From positions 1 through 61,014 of the forward strand of contig NZ_WUYX01000026.1 in the NCBI RefSeq assembly GCF_009834785.1: DNA of 61,014 nucleotides, given 5' to 3'. Made by a program: the position numbers and the translations under genes. This document shows positions 41,964 through 51,358 of this stretch, one piece after another (the first letter of the stretch is position 1; every line of letters begins with the position of its first letter). The notes under the pieces were generated by a model. That model saw only the letters and a program-made list of their open reading frames with translations, ran no database searches and was not told where the DNA came from. The stretch comes from Natronorubrum halalkaliphilum (GTDB lineage: Archaea > Halobacteriota > Halobacteria > Halobacteriales > Natrialbaceae).

Positions 41964-42710
41964 ATGAAGGCAGTTGTACTCGCAGCCGGCAAGGGAACGC
42001 GGCTTCGACCGTTGACCGACGACAAACCAAAAGGAATGGTCGAAGTAGATGGGAAACCGATCCTGACGCACTGTTTTGATCAACTTGTAGATCTCGGTGC
42101 TGACGAGTTCGTCGTTGTCGTTGGCTATCTCAAAGAGAAAATCATCGACCACTACGGTGACGAGTACAAGGGCGTTCCGATCACGTATACTCACCAGCGC
42201 GAGCAGAAAGGCCTCGCCCACGCGCTATTGAGCGTCCGCGAGCACATTGACGACGACTTCATGATGATTCTCGGAGACAATATCTTCAACGCAAATCTGC
42301 AGGACGTTGTACGTCGACAGCAGGAGGACCGTGCTGATGCGGCGTTCCTGGTTGAGGAAGTTCCATGGGACGAAGCCTCTCGATACGGGGTCTGTGATAC
42401 AAATAACTACGGGGAAATCACGGATGTCGTCGAGAAACCCGAGGACCCACCGTCGAACCTGGTGATGACCGGGTTCTACACGTTCACGCCGGCTATCTTC
42501 CCGGCATGCGAGTTAGTGCAGCCCTCGAGTCGAGGCGAGTATGAGATCAGTGAAGCGATCGATCTGCTGATTCAGTCCGGACGAACGATCGACGCTATTG
42601 GACTGGATGGATGGCGGATTGATGTCGGGTATCCCGAAGATCGAGACGAAGCTGAAGAGCGATTGCAGGCGGCAAAAGAGGAAGATCCCGAGGTCACGGC
42701 TTCTTCGTAA
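41964..42710 (+). CDS. aglF: AglF-type UTP--glucose-1-phosphate uridylyltransferase
   Basis: A 248-residue nucleotidyltransferase from ATG 41964 (MKAVVLAAGKGTRLRPLTDD); the frame reaches 41937, but this start fits the family. Catalytic features: KPKGMVEVDGKPILTHCFDQ, LAHALLSVREHIDDDFMMIL and GDN for Mg2+, then SRYGVCDTNNYGEI and DGWRIDVGYPEDRDEAEERL. It is a close match in length and motifs to Haloferax AglF, which makes UDP-glucose for the S-layer N-glycan pathway. It lies between glmS and a UDP-sugar dehydrogenase, which would oxidise its product. Confidence 0.88.
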   Translation: MKAVVLAAGKGTRLRPLTDDKPKGMVEVDGKPILTHCFDQLVDLGADEFVVVVGYLKEKIIDHYGDEYKGVPITYTHQREQKGLAHALLSVREHIDDDFMMILGDNIFNANLQDVVRRQQEDRADAAFLVEEVPWDEASRYGVCDTNNYGEITDVVEKPEDPPSNLVMTGFYTFTPAIFPACELVQPSSRGEYEISEAIDLLIQSGRTIDAIGLDGWRIDVGYPEDRDEAEERLQAAKEEDPEVTASS

Positions 42711-42737
42711 TCTATTGAATACGCTATCTATCCCGTC

Positions 42738-43013
42738 TTACTGATCATGGAGTAGTTGTTTTTCCTCGATTAATTCGTCGGTTCCGTTATTTTTGGGATA
42801 TTCGATCAGCGTCGGATGTGCGCCGATCTTGGCCAGTCGGGACAGCTGATCGGCAAAAGCCTCCCATTCGCCCGCGCAGCTATCGTGGAGATCCCACTGC
42901 TGTGTACCAACCGATGAGCGTGGTGGTGGTCCAATCGTCGTCGTGTCTTCCTCGCGGCTGATCGACTCGGAACACCACGGACACGAGTTTCGTTGCTGCT
43001 TCGTCTGGCTCAT
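42738..43013 (-). CDS. Small single-knuckle zinc-finger-like protein
   Basis: A 91-residue protein from ATG 43013 (MSQTKQQRNSCPWCSESISR). It has a CPWC knuckle, then HDSCAGEWEAFADQLSRLAK supplying His and Cys, so a C-x-x-C...H-x-x-C zinc site is likely. The rest is helical and acidic. It is read toward aglF. The family is not recognised. The following gap 43014-43372 has no supported gene; a small plus-strand frame at 43207-43389 lacks any support. Confidence 0.55.
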   Translation of the reverse strand: MSQTKQQRNSCPWCSESISREEDTTTIGPPPRSSVGTQQWDLHDSCAGEWEAFADQLSRLAKIGAHPTLIEYPKNNGTDELIEEKQLLHDQ

Positions 43014-43378
43014 ATTCGCTGTTACCGCTATAGTAGCATTTGTTAAACACACCCTACCAGATAGGTTGGTAGGATCATTCTATATTGCTATTAGCACCTT
43101 CACTAGTTTATGTGAGTAAACACGTTCAGATATGGAGGGTGGTCTAATTGGTTATTTCATCCCTCGTTATATAGCACTCTCAACGTAACCGTCAGGTATA
43201 TATTCGATGTCACAAATGGTAGTTCATAAGTTGACAAGAGATGGGCTTTATCTACCTCTGCCCTATGAGATACTAGATGTAATTGACCTCTGTCGGGTGT
43301 ATTCATCAACCGATGAAAGTCGGAACCGAAGGAACAAAAACATGATATTAAACAATGGGTTCGGTGGAACTAATGGTA

Positions 43379-44674
43379 ATGGAGAGTAATAATTCGGTTT
43401 CCGTTTGCGTCGTTGGCCTCGGTTACGTTGGGCTTCCGCTCGCAGTCGAGTTTGCTCGGAGTGGACACGATGTCATCGGCTTCGACGTCGATCCAACGAA
43501 GATTGAAACACTACGATCGGGAACCGATCCAACTGGCGATGTCGGTGACGAAGCGGTTCAGAACTTCGACATTGAATTTGCGACCGACGAAACGGCTATC
43601 GAACGTGCGGAATACGTCCTCATTGCCGTACCAACGCCAGTCGACGACCTCAAGAACCCAGACCTGAAGTACGTCGAGTCTGCCGGAAAAACGGTTGGTC
43701 GAAATATCACGGCTGGGACAACGGTGGTCCTCGAGTCAACCGTCTACCCTGGTGCAACACGCGAGAAATTGGCTCCAGCACTTGAGGAGGCGTCGGGGTT
43801 GACTGTCGGTGAGGATATCTTTGTTGGATATTCACCGGAACGAATGGTTCCAGGCGACGAGGAACATGGACTCCGAAACGTCGTGAAGATCGTCAGCGGA
43901 CAAAACGACGAGGTTCTCGATGATGTTGCATCATTATACAAGGACATTATCGATGCTGGCGTCCATCCTGCTCCTGAGATCGAAGTCGCTGAAGCAGCTA
44001 AGTGTATCGAAAATATTCAGCGAGATCTGAATATTGCGCTGGTCAATGAGCTCGCGATCGCCTGTGACAAACTCGATCTGAACACGCAGGCTGTCCTCGA
44101 TGCGGCAGGAACGAAGTGGAACTTCCATAATTACCGGCCAGGATTAGTCGGTGGCCACTGCATTCCCGTGGATCCATTCTTTATGATCTACGAACTCGAG
44201 CGGAACGGATTCACTCCACAACTGATCGAAGGTGCTCGAGAGGTCAACGAATACGTTCCCCACCACGTAGCAGATCTCGTTCTGAGAGGATTGAACGACT
44301 GTGGGAAGGTTCCGAGGGAAAGTTCCATTCTCGTTCTCGGTCTGGCATACAAGCCAGAGGTCGGGGACGTACGAACGTCTCCAATCGGCGGAACGATTAG
44401 GAAACTCGAGTCCTACGGGGCGGACATCGTCGGCTTCGATCCACACGCACCCGTAGAGGTAGTTCGCGATGAGTTCGACATCGACGTTCAAGAAGAGTTA
44501 TCCGTCGAGGACTTCGATGCAATTGTATTAGCGACCCCACACCAATCGTTGCTCGAGTTCGACTACACGACGGCATCCAGCGTCATGGCCGATAATCCCT
44601 TGATGGTCGATGTCGATGGTACACTCGATGGAGAATCGCTCGACGACTGTGGGTTCGAATACATGAGGCTCTAA
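43379..44674 (+). CDS. aglM: UDP-sugar 6-dehydrogenase (AglM/UGD type)
   Basis: A 431-residue nucleotide-sugar dehydrogenase from ATG 43379; ATG 43373 is also in frame. The NAD-binding start is VCVVGLGYVGLPLAVEFARS, the middle has VGYSPERMVPGDEE, and the active-site Cys lies in GLVGGHCIPVDPFFMIYELE. The terminal domain has VLGLAYKPEVGDVRTSPIGG. It oxidises UDP-glucose (or a related sugar) to the uronate, a known component of haloarchaeal N-glycans. The next gene starts on the very next base after its stop. Promoter region is AT-rich (AACATGATATTAAACAATG). Confidence 0.9.
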   Translation: MESNNSVSVCVVGLGYVGLPLAVEFARSGHDVIGFDVDPTKIETLRSGTDPTGDVGDEAVQNFDIEFATDETAIERAEYVLIAVPTPVDDLKNPDLKYVESAGKTVGRNITAGTTVVLESTVYPGATREKLAPALEEASGLTVGEDIFVGYSPERMVPGDEEHGLRNVVKIVSGQNDEVLDDVASLYKDIIDAGVHPAPEIEVAEAAKCIENIQRDLNIALVNELAIACDKLDLNTQAVLDAAGTKWNFHNYRPGLVGGHCIPVDPFFMIYELERNGFTPQLIEGAREVNEYVPHHVADLVLRGLNDCGKVPRESSILVLGLAYKPEVGDVRTSPIGGTIRKLESYGADIVGFDPHAPVEVVRDEFDIDVQEELSVEDFDAIVLATPHQSLLEFDYTTASSVMADNPLMVDVDGTLDGESLDDCGFEYMRL

Positions 44675-45748
44675 ATGTACCGAGACCATACCGTAGGCGT
44701 CGTCATCCCTGCATACAATGAGGAGGGTTTCGTGGGAGATGTGATCACGTCCATGCCCGACTATGTCGACAGGATGTTCGTGATCGACGATCAGTCAACC
44801 GACGGAACGTGGGACGAGATTCTAGAGGCTGCCGAGGAAGATTCCGTTTCGGCTGACCCGTTGACGAGAGGTGAGAGTGATACGTCAGAGCCGAGAGCAG
44901 TCGCGACGGACGGTGGATCGATGCTTACAGACCGAGCAGTCGTTTCCGATCGGATTGGTCGCGTTGTTCCGATTCAACACCGTGAGAATCTTGGCGCTGG
45001 TGGCGCGATCAAGACGGGGTATCTGGCTGCACTCGAGTACGGTGTCGATATCGTTCCAACTGTAGACGGGGACGGACAAATGGACCTTTCACAAATGAGT
45101 CGGTTACTCGATCCAATTGTCGAAGAGGAAGCCGACTATGCAAAAGGGAATCGATTACTATACAAGGGCTATCGGTCCAATATGCCGAAGTTCCGGTTCT
45201 TCGGTAACTCCATTCTGACGTTCCTGACGAAAATCGCGTCGGGCTACTGGAAAACAATGGATCCCCAAAACGGATATACAGCAATTTCAGGCTATGCGCT
45301 GGCTAACGTCGGAATTGAGGATATGTACGAATACTACGGCTACTGTAACGATCTCTTGGTAAAGTTGAACGCCAAGGGGATGCGTGTTGCAGATGTCGCG
45401 ATTCCAGCCGTGTATGGGGATGAAGAGTCCTCAATCAATTACACAACGTACATACGGAAGGTGTCGGGAATGTTGTTACGGAATTTCTTCTGGCGGTTAA
45501 AGGTGAAGTACCTCGTGTTGGACTTCCATCCGCTGGCATTATTCTACCTATTTGGAGTAACGACTGCCGGACTGGGTATCGCCGGTTCGCTGTGGTCGTT
45601 GTACGCGAAGTTCGTATTGGGGGATCCATTATTCGTTCGTGCATCTGCGAGTTTGCTTCTGTTCTCCATTGGGAGTATGTTCGTCATGTTTGCAATGCTG
45701 TTTGATATGCAGTCAAACGAGAGTCGAGAGGTACAAGTCCGTGACTGA
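44675..45748 (+). CDS. Family 2 glycosyltransferase with C-terminal membrane helices
   Basis: A 357-residue GT2 enzyme. The GT-A core shows VGVVIPAYNEEGFVGDVITS, FVIDDQSTDGTWDEI, GAGGAIKTGYLAALEYGVDI, the D-x-D in VPTVDGDGQMDLSQM and the acceptor block MDPQNGYTAISGYALANVG. Two C-terminal helices (LALFYLFGVTTAGLGIAGSL, ASLLLFSIGSMFVMFAML) anchor it. Dolichol-phosphate sugar synthases and AglD/AglJ-type enzymes look like this. An insert at about 58-95 (ESDTSEPRAVATDGG) is unusual for the core fold. It directly abuts the dehydrogenase gene (TAA-ATG). Confidence 0.85.
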   Translation: MYRDHTVGVVIPAYNEEGFVGDVITSMPDYVDRMFVIDDQSTDGTWDEILEAAEEDSVSADPLTRGESDTSEPRAVATDGGSMLTDRAVVSDRIGRVVPIQHRENLGAGGAIKTGYLAALEYGVDIVPTVDGDGQMDLSQMSRLLDPIVEEEADYAKGNRLLYKGYRSNMPKFRFFGNSILTFLTKIASGYWKTMDPQNGYTAISGYALANVGIEDMYEYYGYCNDLLVKLNAKGMRVADVAIPAVYGDEESSINYTTYIRKVSGMLLRNFFWRLKVKYLVLDFHPLALFYLFGVTTAGLGIAGSLWSLYAKFVLGDPLFVRASASLLLFSIGSMFVMFAMLFDMQSNESREVQVRD

Positions 45749-46580
45749 GGAGAAACTCGCTTGCATAACGCTCGATCTCGAGAACGATTGGTACTTTGAC
45801 GAAGATGGCTACGACCATCTCACATTCGAGTACATCGATGACTACATCAAGCTAATACAGGAACTAGAAATCCCGATAACATTTTTTGTTGTTGGAAAGA
45901 CGATGGAACGGTTTCCAAATGTGATTAATAAACTAGATGAGAAACTAAATTCTGAATTTTACCTACATTCTTATCAGCATGATATTTCAAAGTCGTATGA
46001 TTTTCGAACGGAGGTTCAAAACGGAAAAGAAGTGTTCGAATCGCATTTCGGGTACGAACCCAAGGGTTATCGAGCACCCCAGGGGAACATCGAACCCCCT
46101 GAGTTCGAGATTCTGGAAGATGAGGGATTCATATTTGATTCAAGTATATTCCCATCGTATCGACCAGGTATCTACAGTAACCTCGACAAGCCGTTGGTGC
46201 CGTACCAGCCAACTAAAGCAGAAAGACTCCTTGAAATCCCGATTACAGCGACCCCTTACACACGAATTCCACTCTCTCAGAGCTATCTCAAATTGCTCGG
46301 CCAGCCATATCTCATGTATATTAGACATACACCCTTAGCAGACTCGTTGGTCTTCAATACGCATCTTCAGGATTTCTATCAGACAGAATCGCATGATAAG
46401 CTTGGTCAGCCAAAAAAGACCATCATGAAAAGAAATCTTAATAACTCTACCGAGATTTTTAAGTCACTAATAGAGATTTTGCAAAGAAAAGGGTATAAAT
46501 TCTCGACCATTTCAGAAATTCGAAGAAGGCATGAATATTCTACAAAAGAAAAAGGGGATGACAATAAACAGACTAGTTAG
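45741..46580 (+). CDS. Polysaccharide deacetylase (NodB-type)
   Basis: A 279-residue protein from GTG 45741, overlapping the GT2 stop by eight bases. NodB-type motifs: CITLDLENDWYF (Asp pair at strand 1), FYLHSYQHDISKSYDFR supplying the His of motif 2, and GYRAPQGNIEPPEFEIL as motif 3. The remainder (DSSIFPSYRPGIYSNL) is like those of archaeal and bacterial exopolysaccharide deacetylases. It probably removes N-acetyl groups from a surface polysaccharide, a metal-dependent reaction. From this gene rightward the DNA is clearly more AT-rich than to the left, a sign of acquisition. Confidence 0.82.
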   Translation: MTEEKLACITLDLENDWYFDEDGYDHLTFEYIDDYIKLIQELEIPITFFVVGKTMERFPNVINKLDEKLNSEFYLHSYQHDISKSYDFRTEVQNGKEVFESHFGYEPKGYRAPQGNIEPPEFEILEDEGFIFDSSIFPSYRPGIYSNLDKPLVPYQPTKAERLLEIPITATPYTRIPLSQSYLKLLGQPYLMYIRHTPLADSLVFNTHLQDFYQTESHDKLGQPKKTIMKRNLNNSTEIFKSLIEILQRKGYKFSTISEIRRRHEYSTKEKGDDNKQTS

Positions 46581-46712
46581 AATTCACGATATCACGACAG
46601 TATCTGGTAGGATCTGTGAAAAGCAAGCAAATTGTAGAGTTAGTATAGGTCAGTCCTCACAAAACTACTCAGCAAGAATTATGTGATGGGGATTATTCGC
46701 CCTCTTGCGCCC

Positions 46713-47831
46713 TTAAACAAGCGAGTTGACTTCTTCGCCAATATCACATATCTGTTTTTCTTTTAATTTTGAGTGTACTGGGAGATTGATGATTTTCTTG
46801 GCTATATTTGCTGATACAGGGCAAGTTTGTGGATTGTTTGGCAAGCTGTAAGAATACATCTTTGAACATCCTATTCCGCGACGACGAAGTTGAGCGATGA
46901 GATCGTCTCGGTCATTCTCTACGAGAATTGAGTACCTAAAATAGGAATGGTCATTTTTGATTTTGGGAGTAGTAACCAAATCAGACAAAATTTGGTTGTA
47001 TATTTGAGCGTTTTGGCGCCTCCTATTGACTCTGGTCTGCAGTTTATCTAGCTGATTTTCCAAGAGTTTTGTAGTCCGATTCTGTATCTCTATGGATTCA
47101 AGCGGGCCTAATTCTTGTGAACTTGATGTGAAGAGTGGAGTAAGAATTCGCCGACGGATAATGTCATAGAGCTTACCTGGCATTAGGTTAAATAGCGTGT
47201 CTGTAGCAAAAATTGAAACTAGCCCTAACAATGTGAGGAAATCAGACTTTTTTCCATTTCGTATATTCGCCATAGGTTGATTGCTTAAAACAATACCGCC
47301 TCCCTTTGATGTTATCTCTTTAGAAAAACGAAGGCTGAATATACAATAATCACTATGTGTCCCAATTTTGTCATTTAACACCAATGTTCCTAAGGCTTGG
47401 GCAGCATCTTCAATTATAATAAGATTATTATTAGCGGCGACCTTAGCAATAGAAGGCATATCACATGTATTCCCAAATAAATGAACAGGTATAATAACAG
47501 AACTATCCTCCGTAATCTTATTTTTTAGATCGCTAACGTCAATAGTGAAATTCACCGGGTCGACATCTACAAATACTGGAGTTGCAATTTCTTCAACTGC
47601 ACTGGCAACTGCATAACACGTATATGCTGGCAACAAAACTTCATCATGTTCTTGTAACTCTAAAGAGTTAAGAACATTATAGATTCCTGCCCTACCAGAT
47701 TGGAATATCGTAGTGTATTCAAACTCTGTCCTATGAGAAAGATTGCACCAAAACTCTGAATTAACTCCTGGTTTAAAATAGGCAGAAAAGTCTGACGGAT
47801 GCAATTGTATACGTTCAACTCTTGCTTTCAT
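46713..47831 (-). CDS. DegT/DnrJ/EryC1 aminotransferase
   Basis: A 372-residue PLP-dependent sugar aminotransferase-like protein. It has TTIFQSGRAGIYNVLNSLEL, VLLPAYTCYAVASAVEEIAT, VIPVHLFGNTCDMPSIAKVA, IIEDAAQALGT and the Lys region DYCIFSLRFSKEITSKGGGI, where the PLP Lys is expected within FSKEITSKGGG. These enzymes make amino sugars for surface glycans. It is transcribed toward the deacetylase (convergent) and forms a leftward pair with the DHHA1-domain gene behind it. Strongly AT-rich codon usage suggests recent origin elsewhere. Confidence 0.85.
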   Translation of the reverse strand: MKARVERIQLHPSDFSAYFKPGVNSEFWCNLSHRTEFEYTTIFQSGRAGIYNVLNSLELQEHDEVLLPAYTCYAVASAVEEIATPVFVDVDPVNFTIDVSDLKNKITEDSSVIIPVHLFGNTCDMPSIAKVAANNNLIIIEDAAQALGTLVLNDKIGTHSDYCIFSLRFSKEITSKGGGIVLSNQPMANIRNGKKSDFLTLLGLVSIFATDTLFNLMPGKLYDIIRRRILTPLFTSSSQELGPLESIEIQNRTTKLLENQLDKLQTRVNRRRQNAQIYNQILSDLVTTPKIKNDHSYFRYSILVENDRDDLIAQLRRRGIGCSKMYSYSLPNNPQTCPVSANIAKKIINLPVHSKLKEKQICDIGEEVNSLV

Positions 47832-47903
47832 TAAAATCTGTCTCCATATGATAATCTATTAATTGAATCGGTTGATTTCATGCTGCCAAGCGACTATGGA
47901 GTA

Positions 47904-48554
47904 TTAATTGATTCCGTTGTTATTAATGTTTTCCTTTAACTGTTTCATCGCCTCCTGTAGCTCAGTTCTAGTGAGACCACCACCGGTGGCAAGTTGATCC
48001 GTGCCGCCAGCACCTCCTTCACCAAGTTCAGCGATACGCTTTGCAATGTTCACGGCTGCATAATTCTCTGAAAGATTAGATGATACCCCAACTGCAAATT
48101 TTCCATCGTCCAAGATACCAGCCAACAGAATTACATTCTCTTGGTGAATGGCACTCGATGCTAATTGTTCAATATCATCAAAATTCCCACTTGTGAAGAT
48201 TACATCTATTACAAATTCTGACTCAGTAGGAGGGTTCTCTTTACGAGCAGACCACCACGCATCAATCCAACGTTGACGTGTCTGGTCAATTGATTTATTA
48301 AGTTCCCTAATACGGTTATCTAGTTGCTCTACTTCCTCTGGTAAATCTTCCTGGCGACAATTAAGCATATCAGTAACCATTTCTAGTGTTTGTGTAGACG
48401 TGCCAGTTCGATCGATTGTGGAAGGTGACTGCGGGCGTTGCCATTCTTTTATAGACTCAGTATCAATTACTGACGATTTTGATCGCCACCACCAAAATAC
48501 GTTCGTAATGATAAGGCATCCAAAAAGGATTCCAGCAATAAGTCTCCAAGTCAT
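47904..48554 (-). CDS. Membrane-anchored DHHA1 (AlaRS C-terminal) domain protein
   Basis: A 216-residue protein from ATG 48554; a GTG at 48605 is possible, but a TATATAATC-like box lies too close to it. Layout: one membrane helix (about 4-23, LIAGILFGCLIITNVFWWW), a coiled coil (about 70-95, DLPEEVEQLDNRIRELNKSI), then a DHHA1/C-Ala domain (about 140-205). The domain shows NVILLAGILDDGKFAVGVSS, the Gly-rich EGGAGG (about 179-184) and QLATGGGLTRTEL, matching the C-terminal domain of alanyl-tRNA synthetase. There is no synthetase or DHH phosphoesterase part. DHHA1 binds RNA or nucleotide; a lone membrane-tethered copy in a glycan locus is odd and has no known role. Confidence 0.72.
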   Translation of the reverse strand: MTWRLIAGILFGCLIITNVFWWWRSKSSVIDTESIKEWQRPQSPSTIDRTGTSTQTLEMVTDMLNCRQEDLPEEVEQLDNRIRELNKSIDQTRQRWIDAWWSARKENPPTESEFVIDVIFTSGNFDDIEQLASSAIHQENVILLAGILDDGKFAVGVSSNLSENYAAVNIAKRIAELGEGGAGGTDQLATGGGLTRTELQEAMKQLKENINNNGIN

Positions 48555-48722
48555 TGTGATATTAGTACCGCTTTTTGCCAGCAGTATAGTTACTTTGATT
48601 CTCACGATTATATGGGTTAGTATCCCTCTAATTACTAACTATGCCCTACCTGTTTGACAGGAATAACATCAGTTAACTGGAGGAAGTAAGTCATTTTATT
48701 ACCTTTGTTTCGGTAACGTCTA

Positions 48723-49787
48723 ATGATGGACATCCAAATCTCACCAGATGAAACTGATTGGAACCAATTTATCGAATCAAATTCAGGACCTATCTTCAAT
48801 CGGAACGAGTGGAGCGCAATATGCTCAATATATGGTCATAAATCATACAATATGGCAGTCATTAATGATTCAGGTGATATTTGCGCATGTCTACCTCTTA
48901 TCCATCTTAAGAGCGCTATCTTTGGTAATACTTTAGTTTCAATGCCATTCTCAGAGCACGGTTCGATAGTAATAGATGAGTCTATCAACGATCGAAACCA
49001 AGCCGTTGACCTTTTGAGAGGGAAAGCACAGGAATTGGCTCAACAAAAGGGAGTAGATTATCTTTGCTTACGAGGTTCGAGATATCCGTCTTCTAAAGAG
49101 TTTATTCGTCTAAGTAGATATGTAACATTTGTAGTCGAGACTAATTCTTCAATGGAAGATATATGGGATTCTTTTGAAACACGTTTTCGGACAAATATAC
49201 GCAATTCTCGCGATCATAGTCTTACAACCCAAGTAGTTGAAAATGAGGCAAGCAACTTTTCGCACGATCCAGTAAGTAGTTATTATAATCTCCACCTTCG
49301 AACAATGCGCGATCTAGGAAGCCCGCCTCATGCTAAAAGCTTTTTCGTTAATATATGGAGGAAATTAGGAAAAATAGATGGCGCAATATTCATTTTCGTA
49401 ATATATGATGGGATCCCTATTAACGCAGCTCTTGCATTCCCTTACGGTGATACAGTACATTATTGGGGTGCTGTCTCAAAACCCAACTACCGTCACCTCA
49501 ATGGAGGAAGTTTGCTACTCTGGAAGTGCATAAAATGGGCTCAAAATAACGGTTACCAACAAGTAGATCTAGGACGTACTCGACCAGGGACAGGGGTCTA
49601 CAAATTCAAATCAGGCACAAATGGGCAGGAAATATACCTTGATGATCTTTTTTATTTTCCAGAAGAAATTAGTATGCCTCCCGATCCAGAGGATTCAAAA
49701 TTCACCCCGTTAATACGTATTTGGAGACAGTTGCCGTTATCTGTAACAGAGGCCCTTGGACCTCACTTACGAGGAAACATCCCATAA
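48723..49787 (+). CDS. FemAB/GNAT-like acyltransferase
   Basis: A 354-residue protein (start ATG 48723 or 48726). The FemAB/BioF2-like double-GNAT layout is suggested by IFNRNEWSAICSIYGHKSYN, AVINDSGDICACLPLIHLKS, SMEDIWDSFETRFRTNIRNS and LGSPPHAKSFFVNIWRKLG. YWGAVSKPNYRHLNGGSLLL and the end KFKSGTNGQEIYLDDLFYF also fit. Homologues in exopolysaccharide systems transfer an aminoacyl or acyl group to a glycan or lipid. AT-rich, opposite to the DHHA1 gene. Confidence 0.78.
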   Translation: MMDIQISPDETDWNQFIESNSGPIFNRNEWSAICSIYGHKSYNMAVINDSGDICACLPLIHLKSAIFGNTLVSMPFSEHGSIVIDESINDRNQAVDLLRGKAQELAQQKGVDYLCLRGSRYPSSKEFIRLSRYVTFVVETNSSMEDIWDSFETRFRTNIRNSRDHSLTTQVVENEASNFSHDPVSSYYNLHLRTMRDLGSPPHAKSFFVNIWRKLGKIDGAIFIFVIYDGIPINAALAFPYGDTVHYWGAVSKPNYRHLNGGSLLLWKCIKWAQNNGYQQVDLGRTRPGTGVYKFKSGTNGQEIYLDDLFYFPEEISMPPDPEDSKFTPLIRIWRQLPLSVTEALGPHLRGNIP

Positions 49788-50116
49788 TTTATAGACTCAA
49801 TCATCAACTCGCCGGCATAAATACTAGACGAGTGTATGGGCGAGTCAGGAACCTTTTAGTCCAACCAGAACCCCGTGCTGTGCACCTCACGGTTCGGTTT
49901 GGCACGTGGAGAACAAAGCTGAGAGGCGATTACTGAAGCGTCTAAACAAGGCTAAAAACTGTATAGGAAATCTGGGAGTTGGTGAACTCGTATTTGCTCC
50001 CTCATAGCAGAGGTGATTACGATTGTGTTAGACATACTTTCTGCACCGCGTTGTTTCGTACGTAGTATATTATATGGGCCAATGGGATAATATAAATCCC
50101 TAGCTAACGTGAATGT
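49788..50116. other. Gap of 329 bp with mobile-gene remnants
   Basis: A plus-strand piece near 49850-49935 encodes VHLTVRFGTWRTKLRGDY, perhaps a transposase tail. 50020-50063 repeats the block at 20-63 (33 of 44 bases) and encodes VLDILSAPRCFVR. Nothing complete is left; these are traces of lost elements between the acyltransferase and sulfatase-fold genes. Confidence 0.4.
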
Positions 50117-51304
50117 CTATAAGTAACCTAAATCTTTAAGCCGGTCCTCTGTGTCTTTAGTCATGGCCCGTTCTACCTTTTCTGCAAGGTGTTGATCTAT
50201 AGAGCCAAGCTCTTTGTCTGACTGTTCAATTGGAAAATCAGGTGAACCCCACGTTTTTTGATCCGAGAATAGAAGCTTAAATCCAGTTGGATTGCGAGTT
50301 TTTCGAAGATGCTTCCCTGCGGATATTCGTGTTAGATAACCTATTGTAAGTTTAATCTTTGACCAAATATTTGAACGAACGAATACATGACCCCCGTCTT
50401 TATCCCACTTACTGTCTATTCTATAATTAAATTCTCCTTGAAAAGATGGGAATCTTCGATTATAGAGACAATAGGCTGTCTCCCGATCATATTCAGGGTC
50501 AAAGATCGGTGAACCAGGTGTATCTGAGAACGGTTCTTTATCAAGCAAGTGTGAGACTGTTACCGGTAAATCAACGTGACTAGTTATATCAATATCTATA
50601 CTAGGAAGGTCAGGATGAATGTAAAAGGTGGGTACATACACGATTTCTGGGCACATAGGATAAGATTGGCTTACATGCCCGTACTCTCCAAGAAGTTCAC
50701 CATGATCTGAAAGGAATATGATTAAAGTATCATCAAGAAGATCACGGTCTTTCAATGGTTGTAAAACATATTTTTCAAACCGATTGATGGAGTCGTTAAT
50801 TCCCTTTTCGTACATCTTACGGAGGTTTTCGGTATCCCCAGCGTGTTCTGTGAAGAAGTCTGGAACAGATATCTCAGCGTTCATGTCCATGTCCCATCGT
50901 CCATATGGTGCATGGCCGCCTGGGTCACGCATAAACCAGCCAAATGGTTCCTGAATATCATCTAGAGAAAGACGGTCATATCTTTGTAAAGGATAGTCAT
51001 ATATTGTTTCGTTGAAAAATTTTCCCAAATGATCGTCGTTCAACATCCCTCCAACATCACTAAGCCCAGAGTGTTCGAATTGATCCAATATTGTTGGTGT
51101 CTCCTCAGGAATTACATCTGTAAAGCCCCCTACACCATGTTGTGGAAGATATTGACCAGTCAGCATACTAGCTATTGAAGTCGGGGTATGCGATGAGGCG
51201 CTTATTGTTTTGAATCCTTCACCCTTTTTTTGAATCTCTTCGGGGATCGAATCCCAACGAATCGAATCAGACATATATATTACAAGGTTGCTTGCATCTA
51301 TCAT
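50117..51304 (-). CDS. Sulfatase/alkaline-phosphatase-fold enzyme
   Basis: A 395-residue protein. The metal site begins at NLVIYMSDSIRWDSIPEEIQ (Asp near the N-terminus), the nucleophile region is HTPTSIASMLTGQYLPQHGV, and IIFLSDHGELLGEYGH gives the Asp-His pair. This is the sulfatase/LTA-synthase-like alkaline phosphatase fold, without a signal or membrane helix. It may transfer or remove a phospho- or sulfo-group on a surface glycan. Haloarchaeal N-glycans carry sulfated sugars, so that is a reasonable but unproven substrate. Divergent from the DUF354 gene 54 bp away, sharing a promoter region. Confidence 0.82.
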   Translation of the reverse strand: MIDASNLVIYMSDSIRWDSIPEEIQKKGEGFKTISASSHTPTSIASMLTGQYLPQHGVGGFTDVIPEETPTILDQFEHSGLSDVGGMLNDDHLGKFFNETIYDYPLQRYDRLSLDDIQEPFGWFMRDPGGHAPYGRWDMDMNAEISVPDFFTEHAGDTENLRKMYEKGINDSINRFEKYVLQPLKDRDLLDDTLIIFLSDHGELLGEYGHVSQSYPMCPEIVYVPTFYIHPDLPSIDIDITSHVDLPVTVSHLLDKEPFSDTPGSPIFDPEYDRETAYCLYNRRFPSFQGEFNYRIDSKWDKDGGHVFVRSNIWSKIKLTIGYLTRISAGKHLRKTRNPTGFKLLFSDQKTWGSPDFPIEQSDKELGSIDQHLAEKVERAMTKDTEDRLKDLGYL

Positions 51305-51358
51305 GCCTGATCAGTTTGATTGGATAGATTTATATTTTTGGATTCACACTCATCCTCT

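Noticed and set aside
43207-43389. 60-codon frame before the UDP-sugar dehydrogenase
   Set aside because: Overlaps the dehydrogenase start region, has no acidic bias and no similarity.
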